This document shows positions 35,042 to 45,242 of a stretch of DNA of 64,000 nt, piece after piece; the stretch's first letter is position 1, and every line of letters begins with the position of its first letter. The position numbers and the translations under genes are program-made. The DNA lies in the NCBI GenBank assembly GCA_015178975.1, contig WHVD01000001.1, positions 2,418,001-2,482,000 on the forward strand. The letters run 5' to 3'. The notes under the pieces were generated by a model, which was given only the letters and a program-made list of their open reading frames with translations, was not told where the DNA came from and made no database searches. This DNA comes from Hysterangium stoloniferum. Its lineage: Eukaryota > Basidiomycota > Agaricomycetes > Hysterangiales > Hysterangiaceae.

Positions 35042-37392
35042 TGTTGAGATTATTTGCGCAGTTCTAAATAATACTCTCAGTAAGTGATAAACCCCAGTGA
35101 GAAATCTCTATTTCCTAATACAACCAGGCATAACCAAATAAAGTAGGTATAACGTCATTGATCTGCAATCGTGCCGGAGCTTTTGTAACATAATCCTGTA
35201 TAACCAACTGCTTTCCTGCAATATTTTCAATGGTTCTGTACCAATATTTGTTGGCTCCGTTTGTATTGAGATATACAAGGACGGTTCATCTGGGGATATC
35301 TAATTAGGACTAAAATATGAGCGCAGATAATGACTAGAATTGCTATTGTCATGGCCACCAACCATGGGGAGTTTCTTCAGGATTCCAAGCTAAAATTGAG
35401 TAGAAACCATAGAAAACATGATACTGGGTATATACTGCATCCAAAGCAAGAATTTGAAACCACCGCTGCTGCTAGAATAATGTGTGACAATGACACAAAT
35501 GTAACGCACTCCGGGGCCAGTTGACCTTGCCTTCTACCACCATATCATCAGTGTCATGGCCCTCACCTCCTCTTACATGTTCTCACAGAAAACCACAGCT
35601 GTGTGCTCCCCCAGTAATTGACCCTATTCTTCTTCTTGAGTAAAGTCGAGGAGAGTCATCGTTTTGACCATTTAGACATCCCCAATCCCGGTCGCATCGT
35701 TCCAGCCATAACCTGCTTGAGAATAATCCGATCTACAGTAACCATATGGGCCATGAACTTGTAAGTTTACCACATAGTCTTCATGTTTTGAGCACATATA
35801 TGTGCTCTTTTGATAGGCATTTTATTACAAAACCGCCAACCACAGAGACCTTCTGGCTGCTGGAAACTCTGCTTATGGTGACCCTGTATGATGCCTATAA
35901 CAAGCTAAATGCTGCAAACAAACATGCCCGTCCTCCAAATTCTATAGATCACAAGCGAACAGGTAAAACCAGCTCTGCCACCGGAATGAAGCGTATCAGA
36001 GGTACAAATTCAGCCAAGTAAGTCCAAATATTTTCTGGGGTGTGACTAACGCATTGTCCAGAAATTTATTTTACATCGAATACCTCAAGACACATTATCC
36101 AGTTATGCCAGCCACCTTCGAATGTATCTGGAAAGCACTTGGGAAGGAAAAAATTAAAGCAACGCCCCTTATTTCCTATGTTTCGTCTTCCACTTTATTG
36201 TGATGCACCCCCGGCATTATAAATAGAAATGGATCATTTTCAGCAAGTCGCTGAGGGAGGCGAGCAACCAAGGTACAAACAATCTTAGGGAGGATTAACA
36301 TTCAGTATGTTTTCATGTTGTTTATATTGCAAAGGACAGGATCATTCATGATTTCCAGACTTGTATCAACGCATCCTCAGCATCCTTCGGCATCCCATTT
36401 CGACTTCTCTATTGCTCTGATGTCTCCTGCCTCAGCTTTCACCGCTCTCACGTTATCACTACTGTCTCACTGGTCTCGCCCTTTATTCACTCGCTATCTG
36501 CTATTGTGTACTGCGCCTTCAATGTTTATGAATCTCAAGCTACGTTCTCACATCTCATACAGCCAATGCACTTGGCAGCCGTGTCTCTCACCTCGTCTCC
36601 CGCTTTACCGCACGCTCGCTCTTCAAGTTTCCCGCATATCCCCTACTTTTGGCGCCGGCTTAATTAACTGCATCTCTTACCTGTTAACTTCTCTCGTAAT
36701 GTCACTTCGGTCACTTTTTATCCTGCCTGCATCACTGTATAATAGGTGCTCTTTTCACATGCTCGTAATGCCTTCACATTGTCGTTAGACTGGCCCGGTG
36801 CGATTCCTCATGCCACTTTCTGCTGTCTCTTTATCGTCTCAGTGTCTTCATGCTCCCGAGACCGGTATGTCTTTGACTTTGGGCAGTGAGTGTGCTGGAT
36901 GTGGTTATGTGTTCGGCATGCGGAGAGGCTGAATAAAGTTGTATGCCAATAGATAGAGATGGTTATATGATGATCGATGTGTCTCGCTATACACATATGC
37001 AATAGATCAATATGATTCTATGTATATTTAGGCGGTTTGAATTTTCATATAACCACGAGCTGCCTGGACCAGAACGTCAAACGCGATAGAAAGTCCATTA
37101 TGTGATTCTATATAGTTCGATTTGGCAATAGCGATTTCTTACTGGGGATAAACCTTCACTATAACATCTATTGTTATCTACCTAAATAATATTGAATTAA
37201 TAGTAAGTAAACTATTAATGTAGAACTAAGGAAAATTGCATACCTCTCAGTGAGTGATAAACCCTCACTGAGAGGCTACGCGATCAGTCTCTATACTAAT
37301 ATACTATCCATAAGCGTAATGTAACTATACAGTTACCTTACGCTGCGTTCCAGCTTACCCAAGGTAGCTTACGTAATGCTAATATTTCAACA
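35042..37392. mobile_element. 2351-bp insertion in K4 with TG..CA ends and TSD CGAAG
   Basis: The K4 domain stops at CATGTCCGAAG and resumes at CGAAGTGCGTTC, so the pentamer CGAAG (35037-35041 and 37393-37397) is duplicated. The ends TGTTGA and TCAACA are inverted. These are signs of an LTR-type insertion, but no full-length LTR pair, Gag or Pol was recognised. A motif TCTCAGTRAGTGATAAACCC lies 33 bp from the left end and again at 37245. At 37243-37275 it forms a 12-bp stem with a 9-base loop. Inside are a 91-codon frame at 35746-36021 and a 157-codon frame at 36315-36788 with no known motif. It may be a non-autonomous element carrying host sequence. Confidence 0.7.
35746..36021 (+). other. 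Open frame within the K4 insertion
   Basis: The frame ends in a basic stretch (DHKRTGKTSSATGMKRIRG). A possible 51-bp intron (GTAAGTTTACC to TTTTGATAG, about 35761-35815) lies at its start, which would make it a captured exon pair. I do not recognise the product and no second copy exists in the window. Confidence 0.25.
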
Positions 37393-38289
37393 CGAAGTGC
37401 GTTCAAGGTGTCTCCGCACGGCTTTAATGGAAGAACAACTTCGAAGCTCGCACACCATTCGTCAATGGGCCAATCACCTACTGGACTTCGACTTTCTACC
37501 CCCAACCGCGGGTGACATCGAGGATGGAGATCTGGGGTCCATCGCTTTGTGGGACGTGGGCTATCGGGATAAAGTTACAGGCGATTTTGTAGTGTGTGGG
37601 AATCTACATGGGTGGTTCTCTGACACTCTCGGCATAGAGCCCTTATTCAAGGTTATTGTTCGCCTCGGCAACCATAGGTCTAGATATTTAGACGAGGGTG
37701 AGAGTGTAACAATACGAGGTGGAAAACCAATGAGAAGGTATTTTTCGAGCTAGCAGACCCGATCGTTGTTCAGTTTTCTGCCGCGTAGATATACCTATGA
37801 TATTGGCGAAGCCACCATTGAAGAGTTCTGCCGGCCCATGGTCAATGTCGGAGATGTCCACCCGTCGTCTAAAGTGCAGAAAGCATGGAGAGCATACGCA
37901 CCGCTTTACATAGAGGAGAATGGGATCAAGGGTATCCCTCCACATGAATTGATGATAAGTAAGTACAAAAGTCTTTTGGAAATGATATTGAACCCATCGT
38001 GACAATAGTAATATACTTGGAGACAAGAGTAGTTGTGGAAATGCCTCAGAATTTGTTAGTTTCACTTCCCCCTTCATCAATGTCCGAGCCTGACAGAGTA
38101 ATCTAGTCACTCCGGAGAAGTGGAACCGCGTACCATATTCCTGTTTGAGCCTACTCCTCCACGTTATATTTCTGGCCCCTCGGGGGGACCTGTCCTAGAT
38201 GTGCAGTTGCGCGCTTCTTATGATGCGGAGCCCAGTTGGATAAATGACCCTGTGTGGCCGGACACGGTATTTGAGCGAGACCCGTAAGC

Positions 38290-40640
38290 GTCGATGTTGT
38301 CCTTATTTAATAGTATTAACGTGTTGAATAAGGATTGTATTGTATTTTCAGCTACCTAGGTGCATATGGGAGGAGGATTAAACTCGGACACGATCAAACC
38401 TAGCGAACATTTTCCCGTCACGTCTAGCTATATCATTCAGAGATATAAAAGCTCTTTATTTACTGGAGCTCTGTGCCTCTGCCCATGATTCAATTGTGAA
38501 CAGAAGATGTAAGAATACGTGAATGTTAATTTTCAGAAATAAAAAAAGTGTGACATCGCGTAACATGTGCTGGAGTCCTGCGTCTTGCGCTCATTCTCCC
38601 TCCCAGACTTTCTCGCATTCCCAGCCCTCGTGTTTCAGACTCTTTTCAGAGAGAAGAAACACCACAATGCTTTGGCAAAGAAGTATGTCCTCCGTTCTTC
38701 CAATGGAAATGAGATTTCCCTTATTATGCTTACGCCCCAACCACGCGATCTAATAGGATCTACTTGAAGGAATCGACGTCTGCCTCCCGTGCTTGGATAG
38801 AGAGTGTGGGGGGGGGGGCGATGTGACGCGGATGCATGTGCAGCTGCATTGTGTGATGCTTGGGTATCCGTGTATGTGAAGAGCATGCTGGAACCGAACC
38901 CGAAGCGAGTGAGTAGGGTGTTTTCTTTCTTCTGTGAGCAGCTGAGTATGAGCTGGGAAGTTTTGATGATTGAGTTGGTGGCGTTGGTGATAGAACAGTC
39001 GCGGACCGCCGCTTAAGAACCTTGCTACTGTCGAGGACACGGAGAAGGACAATTATGAGTGTATGCCGACAGTGAGATATTGGGCTTGTCATGGACAAGG
39101 AACGTGGTCATTTCTTGACGAGTCGAATCATCCTGAAGTCCGTCATACTCGTGTAATGTTTTCGAGCCTGTCTCCCCTGCAAGACTGACGGGACTTCGCA
39201 ATCTCGGAAACAGCTGCTACATGGCATCAACATCGATACTCACACTTCCAGCCTTCCGCACATACCATCCCTGATCCTTTCTCACCCGGGCCTGTTCCTG
39301 CACCGAAGAGCTCCCCATATCCTGTTTTGACTTTCAGATGCGCAAAATCGCGGACCGAATCCGTTCAGGCTGGTTATCCCACCCTCGCAGCCATTTCCCA
39401 TCTCACACCGCCGGTGTCCTACCCTCGTAGAAGTGCTGGTGAGGCCGTGGAACCAATGCCATCGACGGTGATCCCCTCGTTCATCCCCGACGCCACTGCC
39501 TGTATTCCAAGAACCCTTCCAACCCCACCATGTTCAAATGCCTCATCGGAATAGTCCACAAGGAAATATCGATGACGAAACAGCAAGACGTGCTAGAATT
39601 CTTCGCATATATATTCTTAAAGTCCTGCATCAGCAAGTTCAAAACACGTCCCGGAGCCGGAGCCGACTGTCATCCTCTGTTTTGAGGTGGAAAAAGAGTT
39701 ACTGTGTATGTATTGCAAGGGTGTGTGCGCTAGCTTGTGGACGAATGATAATTTGAGCGTGGGTATCCGATCCCGGCTTTAGAGAGGTGTTGTATGCGCG
39801 GGGAAGCTCCGTGTGTGCGTAGGGAACAGGATGGGTAAACCTGCGGTTGAGTATTGGTGCCCGTGGTGCGAGGCAGGGGTTCCACCGCAGACGTGAGCTT
39901 TCATAGTGTCGTCTCAGTACTATAGACTGATTCCGACCAGGTCGTGGATGTGTTTCCAGACGTGCACGTGTTGCGACTTTCCCTGACATCCTTGTTGTAC
40001 ATGCGACGAATTTATTGCACGTGAGGTGGGTGCCTACAAAATGTGGTCAGTGGTGGTTATTCTCCCTTCAACACGTGTCATAGACAAGGAGGGAGGCCAT
40101 CCCTCGAAGAGTCGAGTCATCCTAAGGTACGTCATACCCGCCCAATGGGTTCGAGCATGTCTTCTCTCAAGGACTGACAGGACTCAAGGATCTAGGAAAC
40201 AGTTGCTACATAGCATCCACCCTCCAATCACTATGCACACTTCCAGCCTTCCACATATAGTATCCCCTATCCTTTCTCACCCAGGCCTGTACCTGCACCC
40301 AACAGCTCCTGTATTGCGTGGCTTAACTCCGGCCTCTCCCGTACGCAATCCCTCTCCCTCCCCTTCTTCAATGTTGCCCCGCTCGCAGTGATTCCCTCCC
40401 GGTCGTTGTCAGAAGGCATTATTGCTACCGGGGAAGGCGGTTGTTGTGGTTTATTGGCCATGTGGAAGTTCCGGGTGTGTCGTTGATGATATTAGACACC
40501 GTCTTTCTTTTGTCATTACAGGCATCAATAATCCTGCAGTGCATTCGATAGTTGCGCCGGCAAGTGACAGTGGGCCTGAACCGTCCGTGGAGTACATAGC
40601 TATGATGGAGGATGTGGGACGTACGTTATATAGTGAGTAA
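38290..40640 (+). pseudogene. U4: UBP14-like relic
   Basis: After a spacer with a shared polyadenylation-like AT stretch it carries the N-terminal block (38567), GIDV-like region, DTEKDNYECMPTVRYWACHG (39037-39096), cysteine box NLGNSCYMAS (about 39200), TKQQDVLEFFAYIF in which the usual DAQEFF is DVLEFF (about 39574), the CPWCEAG pair (about 39860), the duplicate cysteine box (LGNSCYIAST, about 40194) and the UBA pieces RCQKAL (about 40400) and MMEDVG (40604-40621). As in U1, everything between the second cysteine box and the first UBA is missing, and the same junction is used. Confidence 0.75.
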
Positions 40641-41691
40641 CTGCATGCATACACGCATACACGCATACATGCAATACATGTGTTTTCTGTGAACATAACA
40701 TGGCACATCTCACGATAAAGCACCACTATGCAACATGCAAGATTCGGATGAGAGACGGATCGATGGGATATTATTTTCTAACCTGCAAAGTTTCAAAACC
40801 GACAGAGGTATAGTAATCAAACGCTCAAGATTGGTCGTAAATGTCTAGAATGATATGGGGGTACGAGGGTTTCTTTGAGTAGGAGCGGCGCGAAACAGAT
40901 ATATGGTTATTATCGCAGTCCATGCCATTTTGCATGCGGAGCTCTTTCCAAAGATTCAACGCAGTGTGATGATTCTATGATGATGTTGATGAATTACATT
41001 CTGGAGGACCGGTAGAATTTGTGATTCGCACAGGGGGCGTAAGTTAAGGCAAAACAAAGCCTATGTAACTACAATGCATTATTTAATTTTATGTGGGACT
41101 ACATGCGATGACGAAGAAGGTGGATTCAATGGGATTGCTGACTGAAGAAACACGATCAATGGCTAATCACCCTCACTCAGCTATCATATTTTACAATGGT
41201 TTTGTTGGATTTTACACTTGCTTGAAAATGATGACATTATTTCTATCATCTTCTTTGTTAAATAGTTCCTTGTTCTTAAAAATTTTATTGGTCGAAGATT
41301 TGGATGCCGAATTTCAGGTATGAAATTTGACGTATACAAGCTCGCTTGTGTTCGATACACGGAAGCCACCACTGGCTCGCCAGATTGCACCACTCCAATT
41401 TTGTAAAAGTAATATTACTGAACTGAACATATACCTAACACCGGTGATCCTGACCTGCTCTCAGGACAGCAGGTAGTCATGTGTTGTAGCAGTGGGAAAT
41501 TTAACAGAGAAACTTGAGTTGAAGTCATATCCATTCTTGAAAGTTACAAAGACAGCACAAGTTCCCTCTCATCCATATGTCTCAATTTTTACCCGATACA
41601 CAATACTAGCTCCAATTTGCAAAGGACAAGGCGAGAGACAACTGATCAGAAGGTACAACTGGCCTTCGCTACAACGCCATATGTCAGTTAG
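40641..41691. other. Spacer: unit 3' flank and K upstream module
   Basis: Holds the same sequence as 20034-20470 (CATGCAATACAT, ATGGGGGTACGAGGGTTTC) and then the module of 32300-33030 (GATTTGGATGCCGAATTTCAGG, TTTAACAGAGAAACTTGA), ending in the K promoter start CATATGTCAGTTAG. No gene is seen. Confidence 0.55.
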
Positions 41692-41986
41692 TGTTAGAGT
41701 ATGATGATTACGATTAGTATTAAATCATACCTTGTATTGTGAATGTATTTTTCCGGTCTGGTTCACACATGTGATTAGCTATATTTAGTTTAGTGTTCCC
41801 TTAGTTCCAAACCAAGTGCACAGACCATGTAGCTTAGTATATAGTTACATCCAGATGAGAGTAGGACCTCATCTGGAAACCTAGCTATATCACCGGTTTA
41901 CTTCTACCTGCTCAGTCCTTAGTGGCATTCGCTCCAAGTGCCGAGAGTCATCGCACTGTGATCCCCCAGGCTTGCAGATCTTAACA
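41692..41986 (+). mobile_element. Solo LTR (family D) in a K promoter, TSD GTTAG
   Basis: TGTTAGAGTATGATG at the start and CAGATCTTAACA at the end, with GTTAG on both sides (41687-41691 and 41987-41991). Inside, CCAGATGAG and CTCATCTGG form a 9-bp hairpin with an 8-base loop near 41851. It sits within the promoter block of K5. No other copy was found here. Confidence 0.9.
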
Positions 41987-41991
41987 GTTAG

Positions 41992-42815
41992 CACAGGTAC
42001 TTGACTCGTTTTCGTCGGTCACGGGCAGAGGAAGAAATGATATTAGTGAACGCGTACGCCCGTCCTGTCATCGTAACGCCCGTGGGCTCGTCTTAATGAA
42101 GTATTTGGTCGATCGAAGGGACTTGCAACTGCTACACACCATATCCATTGTGAACCATAATTATTATGATGATTAAAAGGCAGGAAATCATCGGGCCGCC
42201 TTGCGGTGGAGTGTCAAACTTCGTGAAGCGAAGACTGAAAGTCGGTATTGGTCAAAATGTACGAAGGTGGGAGACCCAGGTGGTGTTGGATTTCGAGCAT
42301 CATACAAGCTCATATTCTTTTGTTCCTTTTCCCCATTGTCCTCTTGTCTCACATCCTTGTTGTTTTCCTCATTAGGATTCCATTGTTCCTGTTGTATATA
42401 TATGTAGCTATGTGTGAATATAGCTCCCCGCGCGTTTGCGAGGGTCCCTGCTATACTCGGGTGAGGTCGAAGTCCATCTCATCTCAACAGGTGGGATTTG
42501 AGACACAAAAAGGTATGAGATCTCTCTTGTTTGGATTTCAGACACTATTTGAAACATATCACACTTTTTACATAGTTTCAACGTGACCTCAATTCCTATC
42601 AGGACCTTGAATAAGAATGCGACACGTCAAAGGACGTGGGCTGCCGAGTGCTTGGGCTACAGTAACACAAGACAATGTACTTTTCCAAGTTTTCCGTAAT
42701 CTGGGCCCTGAACCTGAAGACGCATGCAAATGGCTCGAACGCACTAGATCATCCGATGTGAGAGAAACCATTTTGGGACTATGGGACATGGTGAATGAAA
42801 TTACTCACGATAAGG
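41992..42815 (+). pseudogene. K5: short K fragment, truncated at both ends
   Basis: Starts with promoter sequence fused to exon 4 at TACTTGACTCG, the same junction type as K2, and keeps the kinase-like segment, the block starting FRNLGPEPEDACKWLERTRS, and ILGLWDMVNEITHD. It ends abruptly near 42811. A family E solo LTR (42284-42489) sits inside GGRPTWDL. Deletions of a few bases and shifted frames are common. Confidence 0.7.
42284..42489 (+). mobile_element. Solo LTR (family E) in K5, TSD GGTGG
   Basis: TGTTGGATTTCG at the start and CATCTCAACA at the end, with GGTGG on both sides (42279-42283 and 42490-42494). Removal gives GAGACCCAGGTGGGATTTGAG, the K sequence. It contains a GTATATATATGTAGC TATA-like stretch and a C/T-rich upstream half. 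Confidence 0.92.
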
Positions 42816-43529
42816 TACATTCAGATCTCCCAAGTGAGAATAGCGAGTTAAAAAATACCCAGAATCAACTAAAACATACAGATGATTTCTAATATACATG
42901 TATACATGAGAGTAAGAACAGAAGATAGGAATCATGCGTCTCGATTTGCCATGAAACAATAAACATCTCAGTCTCACAATATAGAGTAGTATCTGTTGAG
43001 AACGGTTGACTCTATATGAGTCCGGACGTTCGGAATGAGGTGGCCATATTTTCCCCATACGAAGACTTTGCCGAAACACCGCTTCCTGATCAAATGCTAA
43101 GTTGCCGGGACGCGTCGCTGGTTAGGAAATTTTGTCCCGCGTCATATGCCCCGCACATGCCGCTGTAGTGTGAGTGGCGCGCAAAAGATATTTCCCGTTC
43201 AAACCTTGCAAGGTTGTTGAGTGCGGCAAAAGGACTTTTGCATCTCTAACAGGACATATTGTTGAATAGGCCAGATCATGCAAAACAACAAAGTTAATAT
43301 AATTTATCTGAAATTTTGAAATTTATTTCAATATTAGTGCAAGAAATTTTACACACTCTTCACTAGATACTTGCCAAAACACAAGGATTACGAATCTTTG
43401 ATTATTTAATCTTATATCAATCAGTTCAGCAGTCCGGTGAATTTCATTGTAGCGGCAATCACTGAAATTGGTCGGGTATGCATTTATATGGGGGAAATAC
43501 AGCCACCCTTTGGAATGCATGAGATGCAA
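42816..43529. other. Unassigned spacer before the inverted repeat
   Basis: No match to the K or U units. Minus-strand frames of 78 and 92 codons have no recognised motif. K5 ends at its left edge and the inverted-repeat arm begins at its right edge. Confidence 0.4.
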
Positions 43530-43899
43530 GGAGCGCTCAGGAAGAATTGGATACCTCATCCGCTACCGTGACGTCACTGAGAATCAGTACCGAATTTAAA
43601 AAATGTAGTGTGGCAAATCTACTGCACGATCTGCTCCACGATTACACAGTGGAATCTGTAGAACTCATCCAGGGCCGGAGTTACGATGGTGATTTTCACT
43701 TCTCGTGGATGAGCTGGTAGCCTGTCGATCGGGTAAAAGGCTATAGCAAACAATTGTGTCATGAGAAGATTTTGACACCTCAGCCTCTTCCATCGTATTC
43801 ACTACGAGTTCGGCATCTCATTGCGCATGGTATGGAACAGAGTTGAAAAGTGTACAAAATGTGAAATGTGACCCCGAACAAACGCGACGGACATACCCA

Positions 43900-44395
43900 A
43901 TGAAGTAAATGTGACTAGACAGGTGCTTTTATTAAGCCTATGCTTTCAAGGAGACTTTGGACACCGTGCTTACCTGTCATGTACCATTCCTGATAAAAAT
44001 GAAGACCCATACCATCTTCGGAATTTTGAATGGCCTTCCATAACACGAGGAAGCAAACGATTGTTTCGTAAATCAGCAACGGCAGCACTCCAAATGCAAA
44101 CCTTGGTGACATTCTATCGACAGAAAAACAACCGGTGAATCCGAACGTCAGCGCTGAGCCTATCGGATATTACCAACAAGGTGGAAATATTGTTTTCATG
44201 AAATTTCAAAACTCACCGAATGGCATATGAAGGCCTGGTCCCATCACGAGCAAACTCACAAGTACCGCTAGTGCTAATACGATTGTTAGAACTATAAGCA
44301 ACTTGTGGTTCCGTCGATGAACGTGCAAACATTTTAAGTTGGTGACTTAATGAATGACATTGATGTTGTATTAATGAGAGAAACCCACACGACAT
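43900..44395 (-). pseudogene. M6: multi-pass membrane protein relic (DUF6533-like)
   Basis: The minus strand encodes a hydrophobic helix (LLIVLTIVLALAVLVSLLV, about 44295-44239) and, after intron-like sequence, FAFGVLPLLIYETIVCFLVL followed by WKAIQ. A block PLLIYE...LWK after a transmembrane segment is typical of the fungal DUF6533 membrane family. A one-base deletion after WKAIQN relative to the right-arm copy shifts the frame, and the splice junctions could not be closed in one frame. The mirror copy is M7 at 55.4-55.7 kb. Confidence 0.5.
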
Positions 44396-44909
44396 AGTAT
44401 AGAATGACTAGATGCAGTGTGTAGTATGGGACGCTCCAGGTAATGAAACCAATACAACAGAGATAACAAAAGGTTACTTACTTTTCATTAATACACTGCT
44501 CCAGTCTCAGGCCGGGTGTCACTTCCCGGCCACATCACCAACCCGTCATCGCGACGCTGCCTTCCGCAACATCCTCCCTGCCATAATAACGCGCTCCTGG
44601 TCAGCGACAACGAGCTCGCGTTCCAGCATTCCTGGCCACCCCAGAAGGGCGCACTTGGCGCATTTTGCGGGACTGATATATTTTAGGCAATTCTTTAGGC
44701 ATAATGCACACCGTGTCATTTAGCAGAACCCGAATACAAAATGGGTATTTCATACATGATTGGTGAGACAAATGTGACGACGAGCGAGTGCGCCAGGTTG
44801 GATGGCAGCACCGCACATTCCAACAAATATAGCCCGAAAAGCAAATCTCAATCATAGACTACTTTTTCCAATCGATTTTATTACGACGCCGTCTCATACA
44901 TCTTTATTC

Positions 44910-45242
44910 TGTATTAGCCAGGGAAAACTGACCTATCGCTACAACGCCATATGTCCGTTAGCACATCATGGTACTTTTATTTTATTCGACAAACCATTGA
45001 AAAAATCACGCGGCTTTTTTTCAATGACGAATGATCTATCTAATCCATTATATTCCAGACGTTCCACTACGGACAAATGATTACGGCCTTTGAATATATG
45101 TGTGTCGCTGTTGGGATGAACACTGCATTTCCCCTACTGACCCGGCGCTCCATCCCAGGGCACAGCCAACAGTAAATACAGCGCCTCAACGACCAAAGAG
45201 CGACTATCCCTCACCATCTACTAAGATTATCGACCATCACTC
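44910..45242 (+). promoter_or_regulatory. Promoter block of K6
   Basis: The full block that precedes K copies: CTATCGCTACAACGCCATATG, TTAGCACATCATGGTAC, a T-rich stretch with AATGACGAATGATC, ACTGCATTTCCCCTAC, AATACAGCGCCTCAACG, then ATG at 45243. Conservation across K1, K4, K6, K7 and K8 marks it as the probable core promoter and leader; no classical TATA box was seen. Confidence 0.55.

Larger units (their letters stand above)
33381..38287 (+). pseudogene. K4: K copy split by a 2.35-kb insertion
   Basis: ATG 33381 opens exon 1 (to 33485) with the same MDIAAIVVKVAGDAVPVPGL start. Exon 2 has one G fewer in CTGAGGGGAAG than K1 and K6, a frameshift. Exon 4 (33939 on) lacks the stretch encoding RQLRGI and carries the same in-frame TAG as K1 before the kinase-like part. 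The PGDSIVTVTD domain starts at 34819 and is cut at 35041 by an element that ends at 37392; the K sequence then continues to LPRRYTYDIG and a TAA at 38285-38287 in place of the usual TGA. Several independent lesions show it is dead. Confidence 0.75.

Noticed and set aside
36315-36788. 157-codon open frame in the 2.35-kb insertion
   Set aside because: Serine- and leucine-rich with no recognisable domain, single copy, no intron or promoter signal. Kept only as part of the element.
38750-39100. Minus-strand frames of 100-112 codons in U4, repeated at 18206-18547 and on the plus strand at 51082-51417
   Set aside because: They recur only because the U unit is repeated. The opposite strand carries the UBP14-like motifs, so these are shadows.
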